A stretch of DNA of 64,000 bases. It comes from an uncultured Bacilli bacterium (GTDB taxonomy: Bacteria > Bacillota_I > Bacilli_A > RF39 > UBA660). The notes under the pieces are model-generated. The model had not been told where the DNA came from. It worked only from the letters and a program-made list of their open reading frames with translations, and did no database searches. Positions 27,426 to 36,071 of this stretch are shown here, piece by piece. The translations under genes and the position numbers were made by a program. The stretch is taken from NCBI GenBank assembly GCA_934141535.1, contig CAKPCH010000007.1:1-64000 (forward strand). The letters are read 5' to 3'. Each line of letters begins with the position of its first letter. Positions within the stretch are counted from its first letter, which is position 1.

Positions 27426-28760
27426 ATGAATATAAAAATAGATTCAAGAAAAGTAGAAAAGGGAGATACTTTTGTAGCACTCAAAGGAATAAATCATGAT
27501 GGAAATGATTATATAGAAGAAGCAATTAAAAATGGCGCTACAACTATAATAGCAACTAAGGGTGAATATAGTGTTAATACTATAATAGTAAAAGATACTT
27601 TAGAATATTTAACAGAATATTTAGAAAATAATTATTATGATGAAATAAAAGATATTAAATTAATAGGTATGACAGGTACTAATGGAAAAACTACAACATG
27701 CTTTTTAATTTATCAAGCACTCAATAAATTAAATATTCCTTGTGCATATATAGGTACAATAGGATTTTATTTAGATAATGAAGTTAAAGAATTAAACAAT
27801 ACTACACCAAATATATATGAGTTATATAATATGTTGTTATTATGCGCTAAAAAGAATATAAAATATGTAGTTATGGAAGTAAGTAGTCAAGGTATAGCTA
27901 TGGGAAGAATTAAAACACTTATATTTGATTATGTTATATTTTCTAATCTTACACAAGATCACTTAGATTATCATAAAAATATGAAAGATTATGCACTTGC
28001 TAAACAGGGTTTATTTAGGCAAACAAATAATAGTGTTGCTATAGTAAATAATGATGATTCATATAAAGATTATTTTCTATTAGATAATAAAAATATAACT
28101 TATGGAAAAGAAAAAAGTGATTATATTATTAAAGATATAAACTCTACTTTAGATGGAACTTATTTTAAACTTAATGATGAAGAATATTTTACAAAATTAA
28201 TAGGTGAATATAATGTTTATAATATAACTATAGTTATAATACTATTAAAGACAATGGGGTATAATAATATTAGCAATTTAATAAAAGAACTTCTTCCTCC
28301 TGTTGGAAGAATGGATATAGTAAAATATAACAATAATTATATAGTAATAGATTATGCACATACACCAGATGCTGTAAAAAAAATAATATCTAATGTATCT
28401 AAATTAGAGCACAATAAAATAATTACTATGGTAGGATGTGGTGGTAATAGAGATAAAACTAAAAGACCTATAATGGGTAATATAGCAACCACTTATTCAG
28501 ACTATGTTATATTTACAAGTGATAATCCAAGATTTGAAAATAAAAGAAAAATATTAAAAGATATAGTATGTAAACTTGACAACAATAATTATAAAATTGT
28601 TGTCAATAGAAAAAAAGCAATTAAAAAATGTATACAAATGTTAACAAAAAATGATATACTATTGTTACTAGGAAAAGGACATGAAGATTATCAAATTATA
28701 AAAGATAAAAAAATTCCTTTTAGTGATAAAGAAGTTGTATTAAAAACTATAAGGAGATGA
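27426..28760 (+). CDS. murE: UDP-MurNAc-tripeptide synthetase, meso-diaminopimelate type
   Basis: A 444-residue Mur ligase. The N-terminal domain has DSRKVEKGDTFVALKG. The ATPase has MTGTNGKTTT (P-loop) and EVSSQGIAMGR. The C-terminal domain has the DNPR motif (SDNPRF), which marks enzymes adding meso-diaminopimelate rather than lysine (typically DNPA). It adds the third amino acid to the peptidoglycan stem peptide in the cytoplasm. It is shorter than the usual 480-500 residues, mainly in the N-terminal domain. mraY follows four bases later, so the two form a cell-wall operon; murF and murD are not in the window. Confidence 0.9.
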   Translation: MNIKIDSRKVEKGDTFVALKGINHDGNDYIEEAIKNGATTIIATKGEYSVNTIIVKDTLEYLTEYLENNYYDEIKDIKLIGMTGTNGKTTTCFLIYQALNKLNIPCAYIGTIGFYLDNEVKELNNTTPNIYELYNMLLLCAKKNIKYVVMEVSSQGIAMGRIKTLIFDYVIFSNLTQDHLDYHKNMKDYALAKQGLFRQTNNSVAIVNNDDSYKDYFLLDNKNITYGKEKSDYIIKDINSTLDGTYFKLNDEEYFTKLIGEYNVYNITIVIILLKTMGYNNISNLIKELLPPVGRMDIVKYNNNYIVIDYAHTPDAVKKIISNVSKLEHNKIITMVGCGGNRDKTKRPIMGNIATTYSDYVIFTSDNPRFENKRKILKDIVCKLDNNNYKIVVNRKKAIKKCIQMLTKNDILLLLGKGHEDYQIIKDKKIPFSDKEVVLKTIRR

Positions 28761-28764
28761 GTTA

Positions 28765-29757
28765 ATGTATCAACTAACTAAAGGAGTACTTGCTATAATG
28801 ATAGGATTTATTATATCAATTATAACAGGAGTTATATTAGTACCTTTATTAAAAAAAATAAAAGCAAATCAAACTCTTAGTACTTATGTATTTAAAAGAC
28901 ATAAAGAAAAAGAGGGGACTCCTACAATGGGAGGATTAATATTTATAATACCTACTGTATTATCAATTATAATACTTCTTTTGTGGAATAAGATAGAGTT
29001 TTCTTCTAATTTATTTATAGTTTTATTTGTATTTTTAGCATATGCAGCATTAGGATTTATAGATGACTATTTAATAATTAAAAGACATAATAACGAAGGA
29101 CTTACTGAGTTTCAAAAGTTAGTTGGTCAAATTATAATAGCACTCATTTTCTTCTTTATATATATGAAGAGTGGTGCTAAATCGACAATAGAAATTTATA
29201 CATTTAATATAGAAATAGATTTAGGTTGGTTCTATGGAATATTCTTACTATTTATGTTAGTTGCTAGTTCAAATGCAGTAAATATAACTGATGGTTTGGA
29301 TGGACTTGCTGGAGGATTATCTTTAATAGCATTTTTAACTTTTGCACTTATAAGTGCTAATTCACCAGCTATAGAAGGAACTTCTGATATTGCAGTTTTC
29401 TGCTTTGTGCTTGTAGGATCTCTTTTAGGATTCTTGGCATTTAATTCAAGGCCAGCTAAAGTATTTATGGGAGATACCGGTTCTTTAGCACTTGGTGCTA
29501 CACTTGCTACTATAGCAATTATTACAAAGCATGAATTAACATTTATAGTTGTAGCAGGCGTATTTATATTTGAAACATTAGTTTCATTAATACAAATAAT
29601 AAGTATGGTATACTTTCATAAAAAAGTATTCCTTATGACGCCTTTTCATCATCATCTAGAAAAACTTGGTTGGAATGAACGTGATATAGTAGTAGTATTT
29701 TGGTGTGTAGGATTACTTTTAAGTATGGCAGCAATAGTATTTGGGGTATGGTATTAA
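28765..29757 (+). CDS. mraY: Phospho-N-acetylmuramoyl-pentapeptide transferase
   Basis: A 330-residue integral membrane enzyme with about ten helices that moves phospho-MurNAc-pentapeptide to undecaprenyl phosphate, making lipid I. Signature motifs are KEKEGTPTMGGL, FIDDYL, NAVNITDGLDGLAGG, FMGDTGSLALGA and the His cluster TPFHHHLE. Length is normal. RBS AAGGAGATGAG overlaps the end of murE. Confidence 0.96.
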   Translation: MYQLTKGVLAIMIGFIISIITGVILVPLLKKIKANQTLSTYVFKRHKEKEGTPTMGGLIFIIPTVLSIIILLLWNKIEFSSNLFIVLFVFLAYAALGFIDDYLIIKRHNNEGLTEFQKLVGQIIIALIFFFIYMKSGAKSTIEIYTFNIEIDLGWFYGIFLLFMLVASSNAVNITDGLDGLAGGLSLIAFLTFALISANSPAIEGTSDIAVFCFVLVGSLLGFLAFNSRPAKVFMGDTGSLALGATLATIAIITKHELTFIVVAGVFIFETLVSLIQIISMVYFHKKVFLMTPFHHHLEKLGWNERDIVVVFWCVGLLLSMAAIVFGVWY

Positions 29758-29775
29758 CCATATCTTTTTATATAT

Positions 29776-29804
29776 TTTAAAAAAATAATAATATTTCATA
29801 TAAA
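29776..29804 (+). promoter_or_regulatory. Candidate promoter for a small RNA
   Basis: TTTAAA (29776-29781), 17-base spacer, TATAAA (29799-29804), placed just before a compact set of hairpins and facing no downstream coding gene on this strand. Confidence 0.4.
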
Positions 29805-29810
29805 TTACAC

Positions 29811-29905
29811 AAAGTAGGAGTATAGTTATATGTGCAAGCAAAAGATGAGCTTGCAACAAACACTCCTTACTACACTAAAAGCAGACAATAGTCTGCTTTT
29901 ATCGT
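29811..29905 (+). ncRNA. Candidate structured small RNA after mraY
   Basis: An outer helix joins AGTAGGAGT (29813-29821) with ACTCCTTACT (29862-29871), with one bulge. Inside it, TGCAAGC (29833-29839) pairs with GCTTGCA (29849-29855). A terminator hairpin, GCAGAC/GTCTGC, follows at 29881-29896 with T residues. A promoter-like sequence lies immediately upstream. The genes to the right are on the other strand, so this is not the leader of a following gene. It could be a free small RNA or a structured 3' end of the mraY message. It matches no RNA family I recognise. Confidence 0.45.
29877..29901. terminator. Bidirectional terminator
   Basis: GCAGAC, loop AATA, GTCTGC, flanked by AAAA on the left and TTTT on the right, so it works for the + strand RNA and for the minus-strand gene ending at 29905. 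Confidence 0.75.
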
Positions 29906-30285
29906 TATATTATAGGATTTTCTACATCAGCAACATTTTCAACTCCAGAAAGAGTTACTACATAAAGTGCAATAGCAGCAGATGTGATAGTAAAAACAGA
30001 AGCCCATATTTGTAATCTATAAGGCTTTAAATCTTCATCTTCTTCTTTAGATATAGTATATAAAACATAATTTATATATAAGAATATAAGTGCTAATATA
30101 AGAATTAAAATTCTATTTGCTAAAGTTAAATAATAAGATTGTTTTGAATTTAAAAAAGTTTTTTTATTTTCAGTTTCTAATTTTTGATTATATGTAGTTA
30201 TTATTGAAATAACTGAAGAAATAAGTGCTAAAAAAAGAGCAATTACTTGAATATTAATAGCATCTATTTCTTGTTTACTTTTCAT
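29905..30285 (-). CDS. Small membrane protein, unknown
   Basis: A 126-residue protein with three hydrophobic helices (about 13-30, 55-75 and 92-110) separated by charged loops (TENKKTF, KEEDEDLK). No family recognised. It lies downstream of the metallophosphoesterase on the minus strand, after that gene's terminator, and has its own RBS (GGTGAT read on the minus strand). Codon use is ordinary. Confidence 0.6.
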   Translation of the reverse strand: MKSKQEIDAINIQVIALFLALISSVISIITTYNQKLETENKKTFLNSKQSYYLTLANRILILILALIFLYINYVLYTISKEEDEDLKPYRLQIWASVFTITSAAIALYVVTLSGVENVADVENPII

Positions 30286-30307
30286 ATAATCACCATTAAA
30301 TTATATG

Positions 30308-30337
30308 AAAAAATAGTACATATAATATATACTATTT
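30308..30337 (-). terminator. Terminator of the metallophosphoesterase
   Basis: AAATAGT (30311-30317) and ACTATTT (30331-30337) flank an AT loop; on the minus strand a T run follows. It contains the TAG stop. Confidence 0.6.
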
Positions 30338-31180
30338 ATTTCTTAATCTATAAAAATTAATAGATGGTGGATTTAAAAACCTTAATTTATATTTACCAGT
30401 TCCAAGACCACTAGATATATATAGTTCTGTATTATCTAAATTATAATAATCATCAAAATATTTACTAGAATATTTTTTCTTTATAATACCATTAATAAAA
30501 GGTAATACAATTTCTCCTTTATGAGAATGACCAGCTAAAATTAAATTAAATTTATTATAATTTATATCATCAATAAAATCTGGTTCATGTAAAACTAATA
30601 TAGAATATTTATAATCAATATTTATTTTAGAATATATTTCATTCATAGTACTTTTTATATGATTATTCTTATAATTAGAACTTATACCAACTAATAATAT
30701 AGGATCAAGTCCTTCATTATATATAAAATCAAAATTATCATTTAAATTAATAAAATCACTATTTTCAATTACATAATTCCATTTATCAAGATTATCTTCT
30801 TCACCAATAATAGCATATTTACCTATATTATAATTAATATTTTTAAGTATATTAACTAAATCTTCATAGTCACTTTTAGAATATTTTATATTACTATCAA
30901 ATAAGTCGCCTGATAATATAACAATATCTGGTTTAAGTAAATTTATTTTTTTAACCACTTTATTTAAGTATTTTTTATCATTTATACTTTTATAATGAAT
31001 ATCACTTATTTGAACTATTTTTAATCCATAAAAGTTACTAGGTATATTAGAATTTACTACAGGGTATTCTTTTATATTAAATAGATTTGTTTCTATATAT
31101 CTACTATATAAAAAGAAAAGTGTACAAATAATAATGATAAATATTAATACTTTTACCCATTTTCTTAACCTAATATGCAT
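30332..31180 (-). CDS. Membrane-anchored metallophosphoesterase (YkuE-like) with altered motif III
   Basis: A 282-residue protein with one N-terminal transmembrane helix (MHIRLRKWVKVLIF onward) and a calcineurin-like domain outside. Metal motifs are VQISDIHYK, ILSGDLFD, a His in VLHEPDF and LAGHSHKG. The usual third motif GNHD/E is replaced by GEED (AIIGEEDNLDK), so the normal Asn ligand and acid His are missing. YkuE-like relatives act on membrane lipids or UDP-lipids; activity here may be altered. The Met used starts MHIRLRKW, because GGTGATG precedes it and the upstream ATG at 31204 lacks a site. Confidence 0.78.
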   Translation of the reverse strand: MHIRLRKWVKVLIFIIIICTLFFLYSRYIETNLFNIKEYPVVNSNIPSNFYGLKIVQISDIHYKSINDKKYLNKVVKKINLLKPDIVILSGDLFDSNIKYSKSDYEDLVNILKNINYNIGKYAIIGEEDNLDKWNYVIENSDFINLNDNFDFIYNEGLDPILLVGISSNYKNNHIKSTMNEIYSKINIDYKYSILVLHEPDFIDDINYNKFNLILAGHSHKGEIVLPFINGIIKKKYSSKYFDDYYNLDNTELYISSGLGTGKYKLRFLNPPSINFYRLRNK

Positions 31181-31270
31181 ATCATCACCATTATTATTAT
31201 ACAATAAAAGATTAATAAAAACAATTGAATTATTTTATAATATAATATATAATTAACATGGTGTTGATAT

Positions 31271-32785
31271 ATGAGAATAAATAATAAAGGGCTTGCTATT
31301 TCATCAATTATGTATTTAATATTAGTCTTAGCTTTAATACTTATGGTTACTACTTTAGCACTTTTAAGTAGTAGAAAACTTATATTAGATAAGATGAAAA
31401 AAGAAGTTTCTAGTAGTATAAATAATGAGAAATATAAAAGATATTATAATGGTGAAGTTGTATATTTTGATGTAGATACAGGTGGTATATGTTCAAATTA
31501 TACTGAGTCTCAAAGTAATACTGGAGTAAAGTCAGGGTGTATGAAATTTTATGCATTTAATGATTTTGAAAATGATACTGTTAACTTAATACTAGATCAT
31601 AACACATCATCAGGTATGATTTGGAATTCAGATCCTAATTCAACAATAGGTCCAAATGATGTATTAAATCAGTTAAAGACTGATACATCATCTTGGAAAG
31701 GAACAAATACACCAGCTAATTATCCAATAATTTTAACAACAACTAGTAAAGAAAAAATAAATACTACAGTAGATTATACTGGGTATAAAGCAAGGCTTAT
31801 AACTGCTAAAGAAATAGCACAAATAGTAGGTTATAGATCTTTTAATGAGGTTACATCAACTAAATTTTATTATTTAGATTCAAAAACTAGTACACCTAGT
31901 TCTACTTGTAAATATGATTCAAGTACTAAAACAAGTGTAACAACAGGTTGTAATTATGGATGGTTAAATGATAGAACAGGTACATCATGTAAAAATTATG
32001 GATGTTTAAATAATTCAGATGTGGCGACTACTGGATATTGGACAGCAACTCCAAGTCCAAATTATAGTGGAAACGCATGGAATTTGGAACAATCTGCATA
32101 TATGGATACTCCAGTTTCTTTAGCAACTTCTGGAGTACGTCCAGTAATAGAAGTATCTAAGAGTAGACTTGTTACAAAAACTATATGTAAAGCAGTAAAA
32201 GAAGCAACAACAGGTAGTGTTCCAAAAGGAAACTATACTTTAGGTGATGAATATACGTGTGATGTAGGAGATAGTTACACAAATACATTCTTTGTATTAG
32301 AAAATAAAGGAGATACAGTAAGTTTAATTATGAAAGAAAACTTTGTTGATTCTTATGTATCAAAAACAATAAGATGGTGTACAGATGGAACAAATAATAA
32401 TACTACTTGTAAAAATATAACTTCAAAAGGAAGTAGTGCTCCAACTGGAGCAGATTACTTAGGACATATAGAGGGTATATTTAATAATCCAGGAGTTAAG
32501 GTAAGTTTTCCAAGTGCTAACCAAATAGCAAATGTCGCAGGTAAAACATTTAATTATCAAACTCTTTCTGGGATATTTCCAGTATGGTTATATGATTATG
32601 CAGCTAGATCAACCAATCAAGTATCAGGAGTTTGGGGTTATTTAACAACAACACCTGATATTAGTACTTCTAATAATGCATGGGCTGTTAGTGATAGTAA
32701 TGCTTTATCTACTATTGGTACATATGATTCAATAACACTTGGCTTACGTCCAGTAATAACAATATCTAAATATAAAATGTCTTAA
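31271..32785 (+). CDS. Surface protein with pilin-like N-terminus and two domain copies
   Basis: A 504-residue protein. The N-terminus NKGLAISSIMY plus a long hydrophobic helix (to about residue 32) resembles a prepilin but lacks the Glu at mature position 5, so it may be a minor pseudopilin or just a membrane anchor. Two copies of the repeated domain follow. The first (about 31450-32160) starts VYFDVDTGG and ends SGVRPVIEV, with GYWTATP and AWNLEQ. The second (32183-32782) has GDEYTCDVGD, FFVLEN, VSLIMKEN, CTDG...CKNI and GLRPVITI. Its last part is not GC-rich. RBS GGTGTTGAT. Same general role as the other family members, unknown in detail. Confidence 0.72.
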   Translation: MRINNKGLAISSIMYLILVLALILMVTTLALLSSRKLILDKMKKEVSSSINNEKYKRYYNGEVVYFDVDTGGICSNYTESQSNTGVKSGCMKFYAFNDFENDTVNLILDHNTSSGMIWNSDPNSTIGPNDVLNQLKTDTSSWKGTNTPANYPIILTTTSKEKINTTVDYTGYKARLITAKEIAQIVGYRSFNEVTSTKFYYLDSKTSTPSSTCKYDSSTKTSVTTGCNYGWLNDRTGTSCKNYGCLNNSDVATTGYWTATPSPNYSGNAWNLEQSAYMDTPVSLATSGVRPVIEVSKSRLVTKTICKAVKEATTGSVPKGNYTLGDEYTCDVGDSYTNTFFVLENKGDTVSLIMKENFVDSYVSKTIRWCTDGTNNNTTCKNITSKGSSAPTGADYLGHIEGIFNNPGVKVSFPSANQIANVAGKTFNYQTLSGIFPVWLYDYAARSTNQVSGVWGYLTTTPDISTSNNAWAVSDSNALSTIGTYDSITLGLRPVITISKYKMS

Positions 32786-32795
32786 TTATAAATAG

Positions 32796-32819
32796 AGTGG
32801 AATAAATTTTCCACTTTTT
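32796..32819 (+). terminator. Terminator of the 31271 gene
   Basis: AGTGGAA, loop TAAAT, TTTCCACT, then TTTTTATA. Confidence 0.7.
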
Positions 32820-32879
32820 ATATATAGAAAAAAACATATAAACATGGTATAATGTTCATATAGCGTAGGTGATTGTAGT

Positions 32880-33575
32880 ATGATATTTTTTAAGTATTTA
32901 TTTATATTTTGTCTATTTTCAGTAGTAGGTTGGATACTAGAACTTACTTATAGAAGTATAACTAATAAAAAATTTGTAAATCCAGGATTTATGAGTGGGT
33001 GTGTTGTACCAATTTATGGATTTGGATCTGTTATAATGTATTTACTTTGTAATTTATTTAGTTCAATAAATTCAAACTATAAAATAATTATTATATTTAT
33101 TTTATCAGTAATATTATTAACAGCCCTTGAATTTTTATCAGGCTTTATATTACTAAAATATTTTAATTTAAGACTATGGGATTATTCTAAGTGCAAATAC
33201 AATTATAAAGGTTTTATATGTATTGAGTTTTCAATGATATGGGGACTTTTAGCACTCCTTTTCTACTTATTTATTTATCCTTATATAGGAAATATTGCTA
33301 CTAACTTTATAAATAATCCAACAAACTTATTTTTACTTGGAATATTTATGGGTATATTCTTTGTTGATTTAGGAGTATCTATAGGACTTCTTAATAAATT
33401 AAATAAATATGCTAAAATAATAAGTGCTACAGTAGATGTAGAAAGATTAAGACTTGATATAAGAAGAAAATTAAGAAAGGGTAAATTTATTAATGCAATT
33501 TATCCATATATATCTACTAATAAATTTTTAAGCGAAAGTATAAAAGAGGTAAAGAATGAAGATATTAAAAAATAA
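32880..33575 (+). CDS. Putative ABC transporter permease (CmpB/DUF1113 family)
   Basis: A 231-residue membrane protein with about six helices. The family signature is visible: VVGWILELTYRS near residue 20, NPGFMSGCVVPIYGFG (40-55) and LWDYSKCKYNYKGFICIEFSMIWG (about 97-120), then a basic soluble tail. The family name is historical and transport activity has not been established. It overlaps the next gene by 20 bases and starts an apparent envelope operon running to the M23 peptidase. RBS GGTGATTG. Confidence 0.8.
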   Translation: MIFFKYLFIFCLFSVVGWILELTYRSITNKKFVNPGFMSGCVVPIYGFGSVIMYLLCNLFSSINSNYKIIIIFILSVILLTALEFLSGFILLKYFNLRLWDYSKCKYNYKGFICIEFSMIWGLLALLFYLFIYPYIGNIATNFINNPTNLFLLGIFMGIFFVDLGVSIGLLNKLNKYAKIISATVDVERLRLDIRRKLRKGKFINAIYPYISTNKFLSESIKEVKNEDIKK

Positions 33576-33900
33576 TATAGTAAAATATATTTTAATTATA
33601 TTAATGATTTTAGTATATAGTTTATTATTCTTATACGATATAATAAAGACAAATAAAATATATTTAATACCACTCGTATTTGAAATATTTATAATAATAT
33701 TATCAATATTTAAATATAAGAAAAATAAAAAAATTAATTTAAATATTGTATTTATAATAAAAGAAATTATCTTGTTAATAACACTTTCCTTAGGATTTTT
33801 TAATAATCATGTAATGATTAATGAAATATTAATTAAATCTTTAATAACACTTACTATAATATTTCAAGTTTTAACATTCTTAAAATTTAATAAAGACTAA
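33556..33900 (+). CDS. Small membrane protein, unknown
   Basis: A 114-residue protein made almost wholly of four hydrophobic segments. It starts inside the preceding gene (20-base overlap) with RBS AGAGGTAAAG, which implies translational coupling. No motif or family recognised; codon use is like its neighbours. Confidence 0.6.
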   Translation: MKILKNNIVKYILIILMILVYSLLFLYDIIKTNKIYLIPLVFEIFIIILSIFKYKKNKKINLNIVFIIKEIILLITLSLGFFNNHVMINEILIKSLITLTIIFQVLTFLKFNKD

Positions 33901-33922
33901 AATATGAATCAGGGGTATATTT

Positions 33923-34558
33923 ATGAATTACATAATAGATGGAGTAAGTTACGAAGTAGTAATAACTAAAAAAAATAATAAAAATTTATATATTAGATTT
34001 AAAGAAGATAAAAAAATATATGTCACTTGTAATTATTTTGCTACCAATAATGGAATTAAAAAAGTGTTAGATAATAATATTAACGCTTTACGAAAAATGA
34101 TAAAACATGTAAATAGTAGAGAAAATAAATCTAATTCATTTTACTATTTAGGTAAGTGCTATGATATAATAATAGATGAGAATATTAATGACGTATGTAT
34201 TAGAGATAATACTATAACAGCACCTTCAAAAACCTCTTTAAATAAGTGGTATAAGAATGAAATAATAAGAATATTTGATGAGAGATATGTTATAGTGTTT
34301 AATAAGTTTTATGAAAATATAAAGTCACCAATATTAAAAATAAGAACCATGAAAACACGTTGGGGAGTTTATAATAGAAAAAATCATACAATAACTCTAA
34401 ATTCAAAATTAATAGAATTTGATATAGAAAAAATAGATTATGTAATAGTACATGAGTTATCACATATAATTCATTTTGATCATTCAAAAGAATTTTGGAA
34501 CTTAGTAAGTAAATATTGTCCAAATTATAAAGCTATTAGAAAAGAGATGAGAGATTAA
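33923..34558 (+). CDS. YgjP-like zinc metallopeptidase
   Basis: A 211-residue cytoplasmic protein. The C-terminal half has MKTRWGVYNRK followed by VIVHELSHIIHFDHSKEFW, giving the zinc ligands of the YgjP/DUF45 group (HExxH plus a later His) and the family's usual RWG segment. The N-terminal part resembles the strand-rich half of the family. Its physiological substrate is unknown. It lies three bases before the M23 peptidase gene. Confidence 0.82.
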   Translation: MNYIIDGVSYEVVITKKNNKNLYIRFKEDKKIYVTCNYFATNNGIKKVLDNNINALRKMIKHVNSRENKSNSFYYLGKCYDIIIDENINDVCIRDNTITAPSKTSLNKWYKNEIIRIFDERYVIVFNKFYENIKSPILKIRTMKTRWGVYNRKNHTITLNSKLIEFDIEKIDYVIVHELSHIIHFDHSKEFWNLVSKYCPNYKAIRKEMRD

Positions 34559-34560
34559 AT

Positions 34561-35784
34561 ATGAAGTATTTAAGTAGAAGTATTAAAATTATTTTTGTAT
34601 TTATTTTACTTGTTATTAATTTTACAATACCGAGTGCTAATGACTTCGTAGAAGCAAAGACACTTAGAGATTTAAAAAATGAGTTAGCTCAAAAAGAACA
34701 AGAACTTATTGATAGTGAAAATAAAAAGCAATATACACAAGATGAAATAAATAGTAAAAAGAATAGTATAAATGCTATATATGTAGAAATTGATAATATT
34801 CAAAATACTATGTTAGATTTAACTAAAGAAATAGAAAAGTTAACAGAAGAGATAGGTAATAAAGAACAAGAAATTAAAAAGATATTAAATTATTATCAAG
34901 TTTCTAATGGCGAATCTTCATATTTGGAGTATGTATTTGATGCTGCAGATTATACTGATTTTATTTATAGAATGGCAATAGCAGAACAATTATCTGATTA
35001 TAATGATAAATTAATAAAAGAGTATAATCAAAAAATAAAAGAAAATAAAGAAAAACAAAAAGAATTAGATGCTAAAAAAGTATCTTTAAATTCTAAACAA
35101 GAACAATTACAACAAGAATTAGAATCTTTAAATAATCAACTTGGTGATATAATAGAAGAAAATGTTAGTATAGAAGATGAAGTTAAAGCAATTAAAGAGT
35201 ATGTAGATACTTATGAAAATGTTTATAAGTGTGGACTTGATGAAGATTTAAGTAATTGTGGACGTGATCAATTACCTCCAGGAACTGCATTCTTTAGACC
35301 ACTTGTGAGTGCTATGATATCAGCAAATTATGGTTGGTATTCTCCTTTTGGAAATTCAACATGGCATTATGGAATGGATTTTGCAGGAAGTGGTCATGGA
35401 GCACCTGTTTATTCTATAGCAAATGGTAAAGTAGCTGCAATTATGTATAGAATAAGTTGCGGTGGAAATATGGTATTTGTTCAACATTTAGTAAATGGAG
35501 AACGTTATACATCACTTTATGCACACTTAGCAGATGTAAATGTAAGTGTTGGAGATATAGTAACATATAACTCAATAGTAGGTTGGGTAGGAGGAAATCC
35601 TAGTTATGAATATTGGGATTCATGTTCTACAGGAACACACTTACATCTTCAAACAGCATACGGTTGGTATATGGAAGATTACTATTATTATTCAGGCTTT
35701 ACAGCACGTAGTTTTGATCCAAGATTAATTGTAAATGCACCTAGTTTAGGTACATGGTTTAGTAGTAGAACAACTAGATATTAA
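34561..35784 (+). CDS. Secreted coiled-coil M23 peptidase (EnvC/NlpD-like)
   Basis: A 407-residue exported protein. The signal peptide ends near residue 32 (VEA). Long coiled coils span about 35-115 and 145-220. The C-terminal LytM domain has HYGMDFAG (zinc His and Asp) and GTHLHLQ (catalytic and zinc His), so the zinc site looks complete. Such proteins cut peptidoglycan cross-links, or activate amidases, during division or wall remodelling. A strong terminator follows, whose right arm carries the ribosome site of the next small gene. Confidence 0.88.
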   Translation: MKYLSRSIKIIFVFILLVINFTIPSANDFVEAKTLRDLKNELAQKEQELIDSENKKQYTQDEINSKKNSINAIYVEIDNIQNTMLDLTKEIEKLTEEIGNKEQEIKKILNYYQVSNGESSYLEYVFDAADYTDFIYRMAIAEQLSDYNDKLIKEYNQKIKENKEKQKELDAKKVSLNSKQEQLQQELESLNNQLGDIIEENVSIEDEVKAIKEYVDTYENVYKCGLDEDLSNCGRDQLPPGTAFFRPLVSAMISANYGWYSPFGNSTWHYGMDFAGSGHGAPVYSIANGKVAAIMYRISCGGNMVFVQHLVNGERYTSLYAHLADVNVSVGDIVTYNSIVGWVGGNPSYEYWDSCSTGTHLHLQTAYGWYMEDYYYYSGFTARSFDPRLIVNAPSLGTWFSSRTTRY

Positions 35785-35802
35785 ACGACAAAAAATTTAT
35801 TT

Positions 35803-35835
35803 CACCACTATTAAAATAATAGTGGTGATTTTTTT
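35803..35835 (+). terminator. Terminator whose right arm holds the next gene's RBS
   Basis: CACCACTATT (35803-35812), loop AAAAT, AATAGTGGTG (35818-35827), then a seven-T run (35829-35835). GGTGAT at 35824-35829 is the Shine-Dalgarno for ATG 35836, so the hairpin would hide it in read-through RNA. Confidence 0.8.
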
Positions 35836-36006
35836 ATGAAAGTTAAATTATTTGATGAATCTCATGAATTAGATCTAGAAAAAAGTATTAATAAATTTTT
35901 ATCAGGAAAAGAAATAGAACTTATAGATATAAAATATGAAGTTGCTATAGCAACCATAGGAAATGATCAAATATATTGCTTTAGTGCAATGATAATTTAT
36001 AGGTGA
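35836..36006 (+). CDS. cse60: Cse60-like small protein
   Basis: A 56-residue protein beginning MKVKLFDESHELDLEKSIN and ending YCFSAMIIYR. The opening VKLFDExHExDLE, the central IDIKYEVA and the closing FSAMI-Y match the small Cse60 family, first described as a sporulation-expressed gene in Bacillus. Function unknown. Its ribosome site lies in the arm of the upstream terminator, so it is either read from upstream at a low level or from a promoter inside the hairpin region. Confidence 0.75.
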   Translation: MKVKLFDESHELDLEKSINKFLSGKEIELIDIKYEVAIATIGNDQIYCFSAMIIYR

Positions 36007-36071
36007 TTTTGTTGTATAAAAAATATTATTTTTAAACATTATACTCATAGAATATAAATGGAGGGATATTC

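Noticed and set aside
29830..30015. A 61-codon + strand frame after mraY
   Set aside because: It runs through the paired segments and the terminator hairpin and into the minus-strand membrane protein gene; its composition (many N, S, R) looks like random translation.
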